Below, in pieces: positions 19,004-27,967 of a stretch of 64,000 bases of DNA. The notes under the pieces were generated by a model, which had not been told where the DNA came from, searched no databases, and saw only the letters and a list, made by a program, of their open reading frames with translations. The DNA lies in NCBI GenBank assembly GCA_029245955.1, contig JAQWOH010000002.1, positions 23,516-87,515 on the forward strand. The letters are read 5' to 3'. Source of the stretch: Fuerstiella sp. Its GTDB lineage: Bacteria > Planctomycetota > Planctomycetia > Planctomycetales > Planctomycetaceae. Position numbers and translations under genes: made by a program. The stretch's first letter is position 1. Each line of letters starts with the position of its first letter.

Positions 19004-20920
19004 ATGAATACAGCAACAAAATCCAAATACACAGCCAGTGACATTGAGGTTCTGGAAGGTCTGGAACCTGTCCGAAAACGACCATCGATGTACATCGGCG
19101 GCGTCGATTCGCGTGGGCTGCACCACCTTCTGTGGGAAGTCGTGGACAATTCCGTCGATGAATTTCTTGCTCGTGAATGCAGCCAGATTGTTGTGACACT
19201 ACACAAGGACGGCAGCAGTTGTACCGTCAGCGACGATGGTCGCGGTATTCCCGTGGACAAGCACCCCAAGATGAAGAAGTCGTCGCTGGAAGTCATCCTG
19301 ACGACTCTGCACGCTGGAGGAAAATTCAGTGACAAGAACTACTCGCGCAGTGGCGGGCTGCACGGAGTCGGATCATCGGTCGTCAACGCGCTATCGTCAA
19401 AAATGGTCGCGACCGTGCATCGGGACGGTCACGAATGGGTGCAGGAATACAAACGTGGAAAGCCTAAAGGTAATGTGAAGAAGGTCAGACGTTTTCGTGG
19501 CCACGGCACCACGATTTTCTTTCGTCCGGATGACACCATTTTCCGACGAACACAGTTTAATTCAGAAACAATTCGCCAGCACCTCGAGGACGTGTCGTTC
19601 ATTCACGGCGGCCTGAAGATCATTCTCAAGGATCACTTAAAGGGTGAGACTCACGAACTGTGCCACCAAGACGGGATCAGAGCCTATATAGAGAAGGTCA
19701 TTGGCGACAGCGGCAAGAAGACAGTGCACGACCAGTTGTTTTCTGCGGACAAGGACGACAAGGTTGCTCGTGTGGAAGTGGTTCTGAAGTGGACCGAATC
19801 CACGGACGAACACATCCGTAGTTACGTGAATGGCATTCGCACGCACGGTGGCGGTACTCATGAAAACGGACTGAAGTCCGGACTGACGAAAGCCGTTCGC
19901 AATTATATCGACGTGCACAACTTCAAGCCTCGCGGGGTGACGATTGCGGCCGACGACATTCGTGAAGGCGTGGTGGCCATCCTGTCTGTGTTTCATGGTG
20001 ACCCCATGTTTCAGGGGCAGACGAAGGAACGGCTCAACAATCCCGAAATGGCGTCTCATGTGGATGGCATTGTGCGGCCTGCGGTTGAGAACTGGCTGAA
20101 TAACAATCCATCGCTGGCGGACGCTATTTTGGGACGCATTGTGCTGGCGGCCCGAGCCAGACTGGCCAGCCGCGACGCCATCAAGGAGGTCAAACGTAAA
20201 TCCGTTGCACGCAAAACCAACCTGCCCGGTAAGCTGGTTGACTGTCAGAATAAGAACGCCGACGAAACAGAGCTGTTCATCGTGGAAGGCGACTCAGCCG
20301 GCGGAACGGCCGTGATGGGACGGAACGCCGCCACTCAGGCGGTTCTGCCGTTAAGGGGAAAAATACTGAACACGGAATCAATTTCGTTATCCAAGATACT
20401 GAAGAACCAGGAGATCAATGACCTGGTGGAAACACTCGGTACCGGGATCGGACCAAATTTCGATATTCACCGTCTGCGTTACGGCCGGATCATTCTGCTG
20501 ATGGATGCCGACAGCGACGGATACCACATTTCCACACTGCTGCTGACATTTTTCTTTCGCCACATGACAGAGCTGATCCGGCAGGGAAATCTGTTCATCG
20601 CCCAGCCGCCGCTGTTCCGGATCGAAGTGGGTAAGACGACGCAGTACGCCCAGACGGACGCAGAAAAAGAAGAGATACTGGCTGCCCTGCCGGATAACCG
20701 AAATCCAACCGTCCTGCGGTTCAAGGGGCTGGGGGAAATGAACGCGGCGCAACTGCGAGACACGACGCTGAACCCGCGAGCGCGCGTTCTGCTGCGAGTC
20801 GACATTGAAAGTCAGCTGGAAGCCGATCAGACGTTTCACCAGCTGCTCGGCAAGGAAGCTTCCGAACGCTACAAGGTGATCATGGAAGAAGCCAGCTTTG
20901 CTGATGACGTGGATGCCTGA
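19004..20920 (+). CDS. type IIA topoisomerase subunit B (GyrB/ParE-like)
   Basis: 638 residues. The GHKL ATPase domain has VLEGLEPVRKRPSMYIGG, the Bergerat helix EVVDNSVDEF, the loop DDGRGIPV and the lid GGLHGVGSSVVNALS. The transducer follows, and the TOPRIM domain carries IVEGDSAGGTA and the acidic LLMDADSDGYH. The ending (FKGLGEMN) completes the usual ParE/GyrB C-terminus, and the length fits enzymes without the large E. coli GyrB insertion. It is 10 bases after the A subunit gene and must be co-transcribed; A-before-B order is the reverse of common gyrB-gyrA pairs. Hydrolyses ATP to drive strand passage. Confidence 0.93.
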   Translation: MNTATKSKYTASDIEVLEGLEPVRKRPSMYIGGVDSRGLHHLLWEVVDNSVDEFLARECSQIVVTLHKDGSSCTVSDDGRGIPVDKHPKMKKSSLEVILTTLHAGGKFSDKNYSRSGGLHGVGSSVVNALSSKMVATVHRDGHEWVQEYKRGKPKGNVKKVRRFRGHGTTIFFRPDDTIFRRTQFNSETIRQHLEDVSFIHGGLKIILKDHLKGETHELCHQDGIRAYIEKVIGDSGKKTVHDQLFSADKDDKVARVEVVLKWTESTDEHIRSYVNGIRTHGGGTHENGLKSGLTKAVRNYIDVHNFKPRGVTIAADDIREGVVAILSVFHGDPMFQGQTKERLNNPEMASHVDGIVRPAVENWLNNNPSLADAILGRIVLAARARLASRDAIKEVKRKSVARKTNLPGKLVDCQNKNADETELFIVEGDSAGGTAVMGRNAATQAVLPLRGKILNTESISLSKILKNQEINDLVETLGTGIGPNFDIHRLRYGRIILLMDADSDGYHISTLLLTFFFRHMTELIRQGNLFIAQPPLFRIEVGKTTQYAQTDAEKEEILAALPDNRNPTVLRFKGLGEMNAAQLRDTTLNPRARVLLRVDIESQLEADQTFHQLLGKEASERYKVIMEEASFADDVDA

Positions 20921-21176
20921 GGCGGCGTGGCGGGTGCGGCCTGTCGACATGACCGAAGATGGCCTGACTGAACCGGTGCTGAAAGCAAAGCGGGCCATTC
21001 CATGGTTGTGAAAGACAGCCTGTAGAATCGATCATCGTCATTCTGAAAGACGTGACTTTGAGTGTTTCAGGCTGGAAAATACCGGCTTTATAGGGCATTG
21101 GGCGCTTGTCAGTCGGCAGGTGTCGCGGTACTCTGCTCAGCCTTCTGCGGCAGACCTTCTTTGGAAGACAGAAACG

Positions 21177-22412
21177 TTGGCCCTCGACGATCGCATTGTC
21201 ATCACTGGAATCGGACTGGCGTCCCCGAACGGCAACAACCTGGCCGAGTTTCGCCAGAGTCTGCTGGCCGGAAAATCCGGTGTGGTGGATTACGAAACCC
21301 GGTATATGCCGCCGGTTCTGGCTGGCGTGTGCAACTTCGACGAACTGCGTTACCAGAAGCGTAAAGAAGTGCGTCGGGGCACGCGAGCCGGGTCGATTGC
21401 CGTTTACTGCTCGAACGAAGCTGTCGTCGACTCAGGCCTGAACTGGGACTCCGTGGCAAAAGACCGCGTAGGCGTATATCTGGGCATTACCGAACACGGC
21501 AACGTCGAGACAGAAAACGAAATCTACGAGATTTCGCAGTTTGGCTATGACACAAAAGTCTGGTCCCATCACCACAACCCGAGAACAGTCGCTAACAATC
21601 CGGCTGGTGAAGTCACCCTGAGTCTGGGAGTGACCGGACCTCACCTGACCATCGGTGCCGCCTGTGCTGCGGGAAACGCGGGATTCATACAGGCGGTACA
21701 GATGCTGCGTCTGGGTGAATGTGACTTGGCCATTGCCGGAGGTGTGTCAGAAAGTATTCACACATTCGGCATCTTTGCAAGTTTTCAAAGCCAGGGTGCA
21801 CTAGCCACACACGAGGATCCGACAAAGGCCTGTCGGCCCTTTGATGCACAGCGAAACGGCATTGTCGTTGCAGAAGGTGGAGGGATATGTACGGTCGAGC
21901 GACTGACAGACGCCCTGGCTCGTGGAGCCACGATTTACGGTGAAATCATCGGACATGCGATGAATTCCGATGCTTCTGACTTTGTGCTGCCAAATTCCAC
22001 GCGTCAGGCCGAATGCGTACGTCTGGCTCTGTCGCGAGCCGGTATTAGTGCTGGCGACGTTGACCTTGTCAGCAGTCACGCCACCGCCACTGAACAGGGT
22101 GATATCGAAGAGGCCAAGGCCCTGAAGGCGGTATTTGAGGGTACGCAGGCCGCCATTAACAACACAAAAAGCTTCATTGGTCACGCCATGGGAGCGGCCG
22201 GGGCACTGGAACTGCTGGGAAACCTGCCGTCGTTTGACGACGGTATAGCCCACGCTACAATCAATCTTGAGAATCCGGACTCAAGATGCGTTTTGCCTAA
22301 TTTAGTAGCGAATGAGCCGCGAAATATGGGCGAAGTGAACTGTATATTGAACAATTCGTTCGGGATGCTGGGGATCAATTCAGTCGTAATTGTAAAAAAA
22401 TACGAATTCTGA
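21177..22412 (+). CDS. beta-ketoacyl-ACP synthase (FabF-like)
   Basis: 411 residues if started at TTG 21177, which has GGAAGA eight bases upstream and begins LALDDRIVITGIG; a GTG at 21120 would add 19 residues. With the TTG start the active-site Cys falls at residue 163, as in E. coli FabF, within GAACAAGN; the two catalytic His are at 301 (SSHATATEQGD) and 336 (FIGHAMGAAG). The C-H-H triad is complete, so it should be an active condensing enzyme and not a chain-length factor. The sequence around the Cys (ACAAGN) differs from the common ACSSG or ACTSG. An acyl carrier protein and a CrtI-like oxidoreductase follow directly, so it probably serves a specialised lipid or polyketide pathway rather than bulk fatty acid synthesis. 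Confidence 0.9.
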   Translation: MALDDRIVITGIGLASPNGNNLAEFRQSLLAGKSGVVDYETRYMPPVLAGVCNFDELRYQKRKEVRRGTRAGSIAVYCSNEAVVDSGLNWDSVAKDRVGVYLGITEHGNVETENEIYEISQFGYDTKVWSHHHNPRTVANNPAGEVTLSLGVTGPHLTIGAACAAGNAGFIQAVQMLRLGECDLAIAGGVSESIHTFGIFASFQSQGALATHEDPTKACRPFDAQRNGIVVAEGGGICTVERLTDALARGATIYGEIIGHAMNSDASDFVLPNSTRQAECVRLALSRAGISAGDVDLVSSHATATEQGDIEEAKALKAVFEGTQAAINNTKSFIGHAMGAAGALELLGNLPSFDDGIAHATINLENPDSRCVLPNLVANEPRNMGEVNCILNNSFGMLGINSVVIVKKYEF

Positions 22413-22519
22413 ACCCAGCTGATGCCGCGGCGCAGCCGTCTTATTCTGGCGACGGATTACCGCGAACGATGAAACAAGTGTTCCGCGCTGTGGAAACCAT
22501 GAGTGCAAGGGGATTTTTG

Positions 22520-22783
22520 ATGACGGGTGTGGAGATCAGACAGGCCGTTCTGGAAATTCTGGAGCGTATTGCTCCCGATGAAGATCTGTCCGGCCTGGAT
22601 GACGCAGTCGCGTTCCGTGAGCAGATGGAACTCGACAGTATGGACTTTCTGGACATTGTGATGGAGCTGCGCAAAGGCTATCGGGTTCAGATTCCGGAAG
22701 AAGACTACCACAACCTCAACACCATGCAGTCAACGGTTGAATATCTGACACCAAAGATGAAAGATGTCCCGGTGGCCGGCTGA
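22520..22783 (+). CDS. acyl carrier protein
   Basis: 87 residues from ATG 22520, preceded by AAGGGGA at good distance; in-frame upstream ATGs lack a site. The phosphopantetheine attachment Ser is S40 in ELDSMDFLDIVMEL, matching the D-S-L/M helix II motif. The rest fits the four-helix ACP fold, with a rather basic segment (RKGYRVQIPEEDY) in place of the usual acidic loop. It lies about 100 bases after the ketosynthase gene and 115 before the oxidoreductase, consistent with one operon in which this ACP carries the growing chain. Confidence 0.9.
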   Translation: MTGVEIRQAVLEILERIAPDEDLSGLDDAVAFREQMELDSMDFLDIVMELRKGYRVQIPEEDYHNLNTMQSTVEYLTPKMKDVPVAG

Positions 22784-22897
22784 CCATTGTGCCGGCGTCG
22801 TCAGCGATCAGCGGGAGCGGCTGTCACGGTTTCTTAGTGGCAGCTCGAGTAAACCGTCAAAGACAGCCTCGACAGCCTCCATTGGGAAAAGTCTACC

Positions 22898-24277
22898 GTG
22901 CACTACGACACTGTGATTATCGGCGCCGGGATGTCCGGCCTGTCGGCAGGTGTACGGCTCGCGTATTACGAAAAAAACGTATGCATCCTGGAACGCCACA
23001 CTACGATTGGCGGCCTGAATTCGTTTTACCGGCTGCGTAAGCGAAACTATGACGTTGGGCTGCATGCCGTAACCAACTATGCAGAGCCCGGCAGTAAGGC
23101 CGGCCCGCTCAGCAAACTACTGCGGCAGCTGCGAATGAAGTGGGAAGACTTTGACCTGCGGCCTCAGCTGCATTCGTCCATCGCATTTCCCGATTGCACG
23201 CTGCGTTTCACGAACGATTTCGCCCTCCTTGTTGAACAGGTGGCGATGGCGTTTCCCAAACAGATCGATGGGTTCCGAAGACTGGTTCGTACGATTGCGG
23301 AACACGACGCGCTAAACCTTGACAAACGACAGTCAACGTCGGCACGCCAGGTGCTGTCCGAACACATCAGTGATCCGCTGCTGATTGACATGCTGTTCTG
23401 CCCACTCATGTTTTATGGCAGCGCCACGCCGCGGGACATGGATTTCAGCCAGTTCGTGATCATGTTTAAGAGCATTTTTCACGAAGGTTTCGGACGTCCG
23501 TTCGACGGTATTCGTCTGATCCTGAAGAAACTCGTCCGCCATTTCAAAGCACTGGGTGGACACCTGAAGCTGCGAACCGGCGTCAGCGAGATTGTGCAGC
23601 GCAACGGCAAGGCAAAGGCAGTCGTCCTGGACGACGGAACAGAGATTACGGCAGACAACGTCCTGTCATCCGCGGGCGCTGCAGAAACGATGAGAATGGT
23701 GGATCCGTCACGACCGATGGTCCGGCCCAAAGCGGGAGACATTTCATTCGTGGAATCGATCTCAGTGCTGGACTGTGAGCCCGCCTCACTGGGGCATCAT
23801 GACACCATCGTTTTTTACAACGACGCAGATTCGTTTCACTACGAAAGGCCCAACGAGCCGGTCGACCTTCGCAGCGGCATCATCTGCTCGCCCAATAATT
23901 TCGATTATTCGCGGCCCCTGGAAGACGGCCGCATGCGAATCACTGCTCTGGCAGAGCCCGACTACTGGATCGATCTGCCGGAAGAGGAATACCAGCATCG
24001 CAAGATGGAATGGAACGATCGGATCATCAAAAGCGCATTAAAGCACATTCCTGACTTCCGCAGCCACGTAATTGACACGGACGTCTTCAGCCCTCGCACC
24101 ATTCGCCGATTTACCGGCCATCTCAACGGCTGCGTTTACGGAGCTCCGGAAAAATTCGTAAACGGCCAGACACCGGTCGGAAACCTCTACCTGTGCGGCA
24201 CCGATCAGGGGTTTCTGGGCATTGTAGGCGCGATGCTCTCCGGAATTACCATCGCAAATCGGTATCTGCTGAAGTAG
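22898..24277 (+). CDS. CrtI-like FAD-dependent oxidoreductase
   Basis: 459 residues from GTG 22898. The N-terminal dinucleotide fold has [19 protein letters not shown] and the following acidic strand end ([11 protein letters not shown]), as in phytoene desaturases and related amine-oxidase-fold proteins. The C-terminal FAD motif is [21 protein letters not shown]. The middle contains the membrane-associated substrate domain ([19 protein letters not shown]). In this superfamily members desaturate, saturate or isomerise polyenes and acyl chains. Placement after a ketosynthase and an ACP suggests the substrate is the acyl chain made by those proteins, or a polyene derived from it. No phytoene synthase is nearby, so carotenoid synthesis is less likely. 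Exact reaction unknown. Confidence 0.82.
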   Translation: MHYDTVIIGAGMSGLSAGVRLAYYEKNVCILERHTTIGGLNSFYRLRKRNYDVGLHAVTNYAEPGSKAGPLSKLLRQLRMKWEDFDLRPQLHSSIAFPDCTLRFTNDFALLVEQVAMAFPKQIDGFRRLVRTIAEHDALNLDKRQSTSARQVLSEHISDPLLIDMLFCPLMFYGSATPRDMDFSQFVIMFKSIFHEGFGRPFDGIRLILKKLVRHFKALGGHLKLRTGVSEIVQRNGKAKAVVLDDGTEITADNVLSSAGAAETMRMVDPSRPMVRPKAGDISFVESISVLDCEPASLGHHDTIVFYNDADSFHYERPNEPVDLRSGIICSPNNFDYSRPLEDGRMRITALAEPDYWIDLPEEEYQHRKMEWNDRIIKSALKHIPDFRSHVIDTDVFSPRTIRRFTGHLNGCVYGAPEKFVNGQTPVGNLYLCGTDQGFLGIVGAMLSGITIANRYLLK

Positions 24278-24545
24278 CCTGCTGCAACGGTTAGTGCGCG
24301 TCAGCGGTCGACAAGTCGATGCGCCGCAACCAGCAGCTGCCCTTCGCCAGAACGCCTGTATCCTGAGCGTTCCGGGAAGGCCATGGGGGGTTGAATTCTG
24401 CTTCTCAAAGCTGGGAGGCTGGCCGCCGCCGCTTGCGTCACTATCAGAGCAACCTATAATCGGCGGCTGCATAAACGCCCGTATTTTGGCCTGTTTCTGG
24501 CCGCGATTCCTCTACCGGCAAGCCGAATTTCAAGAGACTTCGAAC

Positions 24546-25097
24546 ATGTTCATGTGGTTTCGAAACGTCTGGATGGCCGTCGCCACAGTCCTGCATGGTA
24601 TGTACGTGACGATGATGACGATGCTGAAGACATATCAGCACAAACGGAAAACATTCGCTGATACGTATGTGTATCCGGAAGAGCCGATAAAAGTAAAAGC
24701 TCGATATCGAGGTTTCCATAGGTTTGACCTGACCACCTGTATCGGATGTGAAAAATGTGCTCAGGCCTGTCCGGTCGACTGTATCTATATCGAAAAAGAG
24801 AAAAGTCCGGTGGGCAAGGGATTTCGCCTGACCGGCTTTGCTGTGGACTACACCAAGTGCATGTTCTGTGCTCTGTGTGTAGACCCCTGTCCGGTAGACT
24901 GCATTTTTATGGGCTCTACGCACGACCTGAGTTGCTTCAGTCGCGATGGGTGTATTGTTGACTACGCAAAACTGCCTCTACAGATTGCATGGGGCAGGGC
25001 GACGCTGAATCCAACGGCCGTGTCAGAGTCAAAGGTGCTGCACGAACCGGTTTGGGTGAAGGGAGAAGAGAGTCCGTTCGAACTGGTAGAAGCCTGA
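24546..25097 (+). CDS. nuoI: NADH-quinone oxidoreductase subunit I
   Basis: 183 residues from ATG 24546. Two 4Fe-4S motifs are intact: [12 protein letters not shown] (Cys 65, 68, 71, 75) and [12 protein letters not shown] (Cys 105, 108, 111, 115), which bind clusters N6a and N6b in the peripheral arm. The N-terminus holds an amphipathic helix ([19 protein letters not shown]) for docking to the membrane arm. The C-terminal 60 residues after the second motif are longer than the minimum. It is the first gene of a small complex I group (I, A, C, D); placing nuoI before nuoA is unusual compared with the standard A-to-N order. Confidence 0.93.
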   Translation: MFMWFRNVWMAVATVLHGMYVTMMTMLKTYQHKRKTFADTYVYPEEPIKVKARYRGFHRFDLTTCIGCEKCAQACPVDCIYIEKEKSPVGKGFRLTGFAVDYTKCMFCALCVDPCPVDCIFMGSTHDLSCFSRDGCIVDYAKLPLQIAWGRATLNPTAVSESKVLHEPVWVKGEESPFELVEA

Positions 25098-25240
25098 TAT
25101 GGACGATGGCTGCAGACCGATTTCAAATAACTTCGGTTCCCGCATGAGGCAGAGATCACGCCACTGTGGGTCGTCAGCGCGAATGTTGTAAGCACTTCCG
25201 GCATTAGCTCAAATGAACCGTCGAAGACGGAGATTGTGAT

Positions 25241-25798
25241 ATGACAAACCTTGTAGGTCATCTTTTGTTGTTCGGCGGATCCGTCTGCGTGCTGCTTGCA
25301 CTGCCGATGATCGTCGGGCGTCTTGTGCGACCCAAACTGCCGACGCCTGAAAAAGATGCAATCTACGAATGTGGTGAGCCGGCGATCGGCTCCAGCTATA
25401 TCCAGTTCGATCTGCGTTTCTATGTGGTTGCTCTGCTGTTCATCATCTTTGACGTGGAAGTGGCGTTCTTCTTTCCGTGGGCGGCCATCTATGGAAATGC
25501 GACTCAACTGGCGGACACCCGCCTGGATGATGCGGCCCGCGATCACTTGAGTGCTCGGCTGCTTGACCAGAATCCGGCAACCAACGAAATCATTTCAGCA
25601 CAGACAGCTCGGAGCCTTGCCATTACCGGATTCTTTGACCTGCTGGTCTTCTTCGTTGTGTTGCTGGTCGGATTTGCCTATGTCTGGAAGCGAGGGGACC
25701 TTGACTGGATTCGTGCTCTGACTCAGAAATCCAAACAGGCAGCCGACCAGACAGTACCGTCCCATCAAAATACTTCGTCAGTCACCACAACGGCGTAG
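25241..25798 (+). CDS. nuoA: NADH-quinone oxidoreductase subunit A
   Basis: 185 residues, longer than the usual 120-150. It has three hydrophobic helices: residues about 5-25, 60-85 and 125-150. The conserved loop YECGEPAIGSSYIQFDLRFY, including the Cys of the quinone-site loop, and FDVEVAFFFPWA are clear. The extra length is a hydrophilic insert of about 40 residues (around 88-125: LADTRLDDAARDHLSAR) between helices 2 and 3, plus a Ser/Thr-rich tail. Forms part of the quinone-binding site at the membrane interface. It is followed by nuoC, with no nuoB between them. Confidence 0.92.
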   Translation: MTNLVGHLLLFGGSVCVLLALPMIVGRLVRPKLPTPEKDAIYECGEPAIGSSYIQFDLRFYVVALLFIIFDVEVAFFFPWAAIYGNATQLADTRLDDAARDHLSARLLDQNPATNEIISAQTARSLAITGFFDLLVFFVVLLVGFAYVWKRGDLDWIRALTQKSKQAADQTVPSHQNTSSVTTTA

Positions 25799-25960
25799 TG
25801 CGAAATGGTCACGGGCAGGATTACGCAGGCACCACGGATGGTAACAGTTTCTCTGATCGTTTATTGAACTTTTTTGACACGCCTTCATCAATCAGCGCAG
25901 GCGGCAGTCGACAGACGCTCTTCGTTGAAAACTCAGTTAAAACTCAGTGGAAACTTGTCC

Positions 25961-26494
25961 ATGGATATTCAGGAAATCCATTCTCTCCTGCTGGAGAAAT
26001 TTGGAGACTCGGCTGTTGGCCAGGCTCCGGTTGAGGCAACTGATTCGTGGATTCAGGTAAGCCGGGATTCGATCGTCGAAGTTGGTGCATTTCTGCGAGA
26101 TAACGAGCGATTGAGATTCGATCACCTGAACGATCTGTGCGGTTGTGACTACCTGGAACCGAATGAGAAGAAGGCCGCAAAGTTCGGACACGACCCACAT
26201 GTTGAGGTCGTCTACCAGCTGTCCAGCATCGAGCTGAAGCATCGCCTGAAGCTGAAGGTTGTTCTTCCGCGGTGGAAGAACGACGAAGAGGGTCGACTGC
26301 CCGAAGTTCCTTCGGTCAGTGGTGTCTGGGGCATCGCCGACTGGCACGAACGCGAAGCGTTCGATCTGGTCGGTATTCATTTTCAGGATCATCCGAATCT
26401 TCGGCGCATCCTGTGTCCGGAAGACTGGGAAGGTCATGCACTTCGAAAAGACTATGACTTCCCGCTGGAATATCACGGCGTTCGAGGACGGTAA
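25961..26494 (+). CDS. nuoC: NADH-quinone oxidoreductase subunit C
   Basis: 177 residues from ATG 25961 (MDIQEIHSLLLEKFG); the longer open frame upstream shows no family similarity. The complex I 30-kDa signature is present at WHEREAFDLVGIHFQDHPNLRRIL followed by DWEGHALRKDYDFP (each given in part from about residue 130). It is not fused to NuoD or NuoB, unlike in some bacteria. Its stop is three bases before the nuoD start, so the two are translationally linked. Structural subunit of the peripheral arm near the quinone site. Confidence 0.93.
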   Translation: MDIQEIHSLLLEKFGDSAVGQAPVEATDSWIQVSRDSIVEVGAFLRDNERLRFDHLNDLCGCDYLEPNEKKAAKFGHDPHVEVVYQLSSIELKHRLKLKVVLPRWKNDEEGRLPEVPSVSGVWGIADWHEREAFDLVGIHFQDHPNLRRILCPEDWEGHALRKDYDFPLEYHGVRGR

Positions 26495-26497
26495 ACA

Positions 26498-27736
26498 ATG
26501 AGCATGCAGATCGAAGATCCTCGAATTGTCGAGTTTGATGTCCAGACTGACGAAATGCTCGTCAACATGGGGCCGCAGCATCCCAGCACTCACGGAGTGC
26601 TGCGTCTTCTGCTGAGAACGGACGGTGAGATTGTCCACGAGTGCACACCGCACATCGGATACCTGCATCGCAGTGCGGAAAAAATCGGCGAAAACCTGGC
26701 AGCGCCGCAGTGGATTCCATACACCGATCGTATGGATTACCTGGCTGCCATGAACATGAACCTTGGGTTCGCGCTGACCGTGGAGAAAATGGTTGGCATG
26801 GAGGTCAACGAAAAGGCGAAACACCTGCGGGTGTTCATTGCTGAACTCGGTCGTGTCGCCAGCCATTTGGTGGGCATGGGAGCCTATGGACTGGATCTGG
26901 GGACCTTCAGTCCGTTCCTGTACGCCTTCCGTGAACGAGAAATCATCCTGGACTTCTTTGAGGAAGTGTGCGGCGCACGCCTGACATGCAGCTATCTGAC
27001 CATCGGCGGAGCCACCCACGATCTTCCGGAGGAAATCGAGATTCCGGATGGTCTGTCGGCACTATTGAAAATGGACAAGGGGCAGCGGGCACCATTTTTC
27101 AACGTCGTCGAAATGTTTCTCAGCTGGCTGGAAGACCGCATCAAGGAATATCACACGTTACTTACGCGGAACTCAATCTTTATCAAACGAACCGCGGGCA
27201 TTGGTGTTCTGTCGCGAGAAATGGCCATCAGCTACGGCTGCACGGGGCCCGTTCTGAGAGGTAGTGGAGTTGACTATGACCTGCGTCGCGATGGAGAAGC
27301 AATCTACACGCGCATGTACGAAGGTTATGACTTCCAAATCCCCGTCGCGGAATTTGCAGACGCCCCACAGGAAGCAGTACTGGGCGACAACTGGTGCCGT
27401 TTTTACGTTCGCATGATGGAAGTTGTGCAGGCCATCCGCCTGGTGCGACAGTCGATTCCCAAATACCTCGCAGCAGAGGGCTCTCACCGCGAGACTTTCA
27501 AGTTCAACACAAAACTGCCCAAAGATGAGGTTTATCTGGAAACTGAAGCGCCTCGCGGTCAGATGGGCTTTTATGTTGTTGGCAACGGTGCGGCTGAACC
27601 GCTGCGTGTTCGAGCGAAGAGTTCATGTTTTTGCAATCTGTCCATTACAGATAAACTGTGTGAGGGCGTGCCGCTGGCCGATGTCCCCTCCGTTGTCGGC
27701 TCACTTGATATCGTGATGGGCGAGATCGATCGTTAA
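26498..27736 (+). CDS. nuoD: NADH-quinone oxidoreductase subunit D
   Basis: 412 residues, full length for the 49-kDa subunit that lines the quinone pocket. Conserved sites include MGPQHPSTHGVLR (His residues near the quinone headgroup), HIGYLHRSAEKIGE, the loop YTDRMDYLAAM with the Tyr that binds quinone, and the C-terminal MGEIDR. The hydrogenase-type Ni ligands are absent as expected. It is the last gene of the cluster; no nuoE, F, G, H or later subunits follow within the window. Confidence 0.95.
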   Translation: MSMQIEDPRIVEFDVQTDEMLVNMGPQHPSTHGVLRLLLRTDGEIVHECTPHIGYLHRSAEKIGENLAAPQWIPYTDRMDYLAAMNMNLGFALTVEKMVGMEVNEKAKHLRVFIAELGRVASHLVGMGAYGLDLGTFSPFLYAFREREIILDFFEEVCGARLTCSYLTIGGATHDLPEEIEIPDGLSALLKMDKGQRAPFFNVVEMFLSWLEDRIKEYHTLLTRNSIFIKRTAGIGVLSREMAISYGCTGPVLRGSGVDYDLRRDGEAIYTRMYEGYDFQIPVAEFADAPQEAVLGDNWCRFYVRMMEVVQAIRLVRQSIPKYLAAEGSHRETFKFNTKLPKDEVYLETEAPRGQMGFYVVGNGAAEPLRVRAKSSCFCNLSITDKLCEGVPLADVPSVVGSLDIVMGEIDR

Positions 27737-27967
27737 CGACTGGTCTCAGCAATTGTTGGCTGACGGTCTGCATCGACTGACATGTTTCCGAACACACCTG
27801 TGGTGAGCAACTGCAGGCGTCCGCGTCTGCCGACTCGACATTTGTCCCGGCTGCGGGCAGAATGTCAGTGTCAGGCTTGTGCTGGAACAGTTTTCGAGAA
27901 AATGTGGTCGTGAGATTCGCGCAGAGACGACACTGGCGCGACGTGAGACGTTGTAGAGGAGACGTTG

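Noticed and set aside
25937..27019. 360-codon minus-strand frame across nuoC and nuoD
   Set aside because: Antisense shadow of two well-supported complex I genes; the protein has no recognisable domain.
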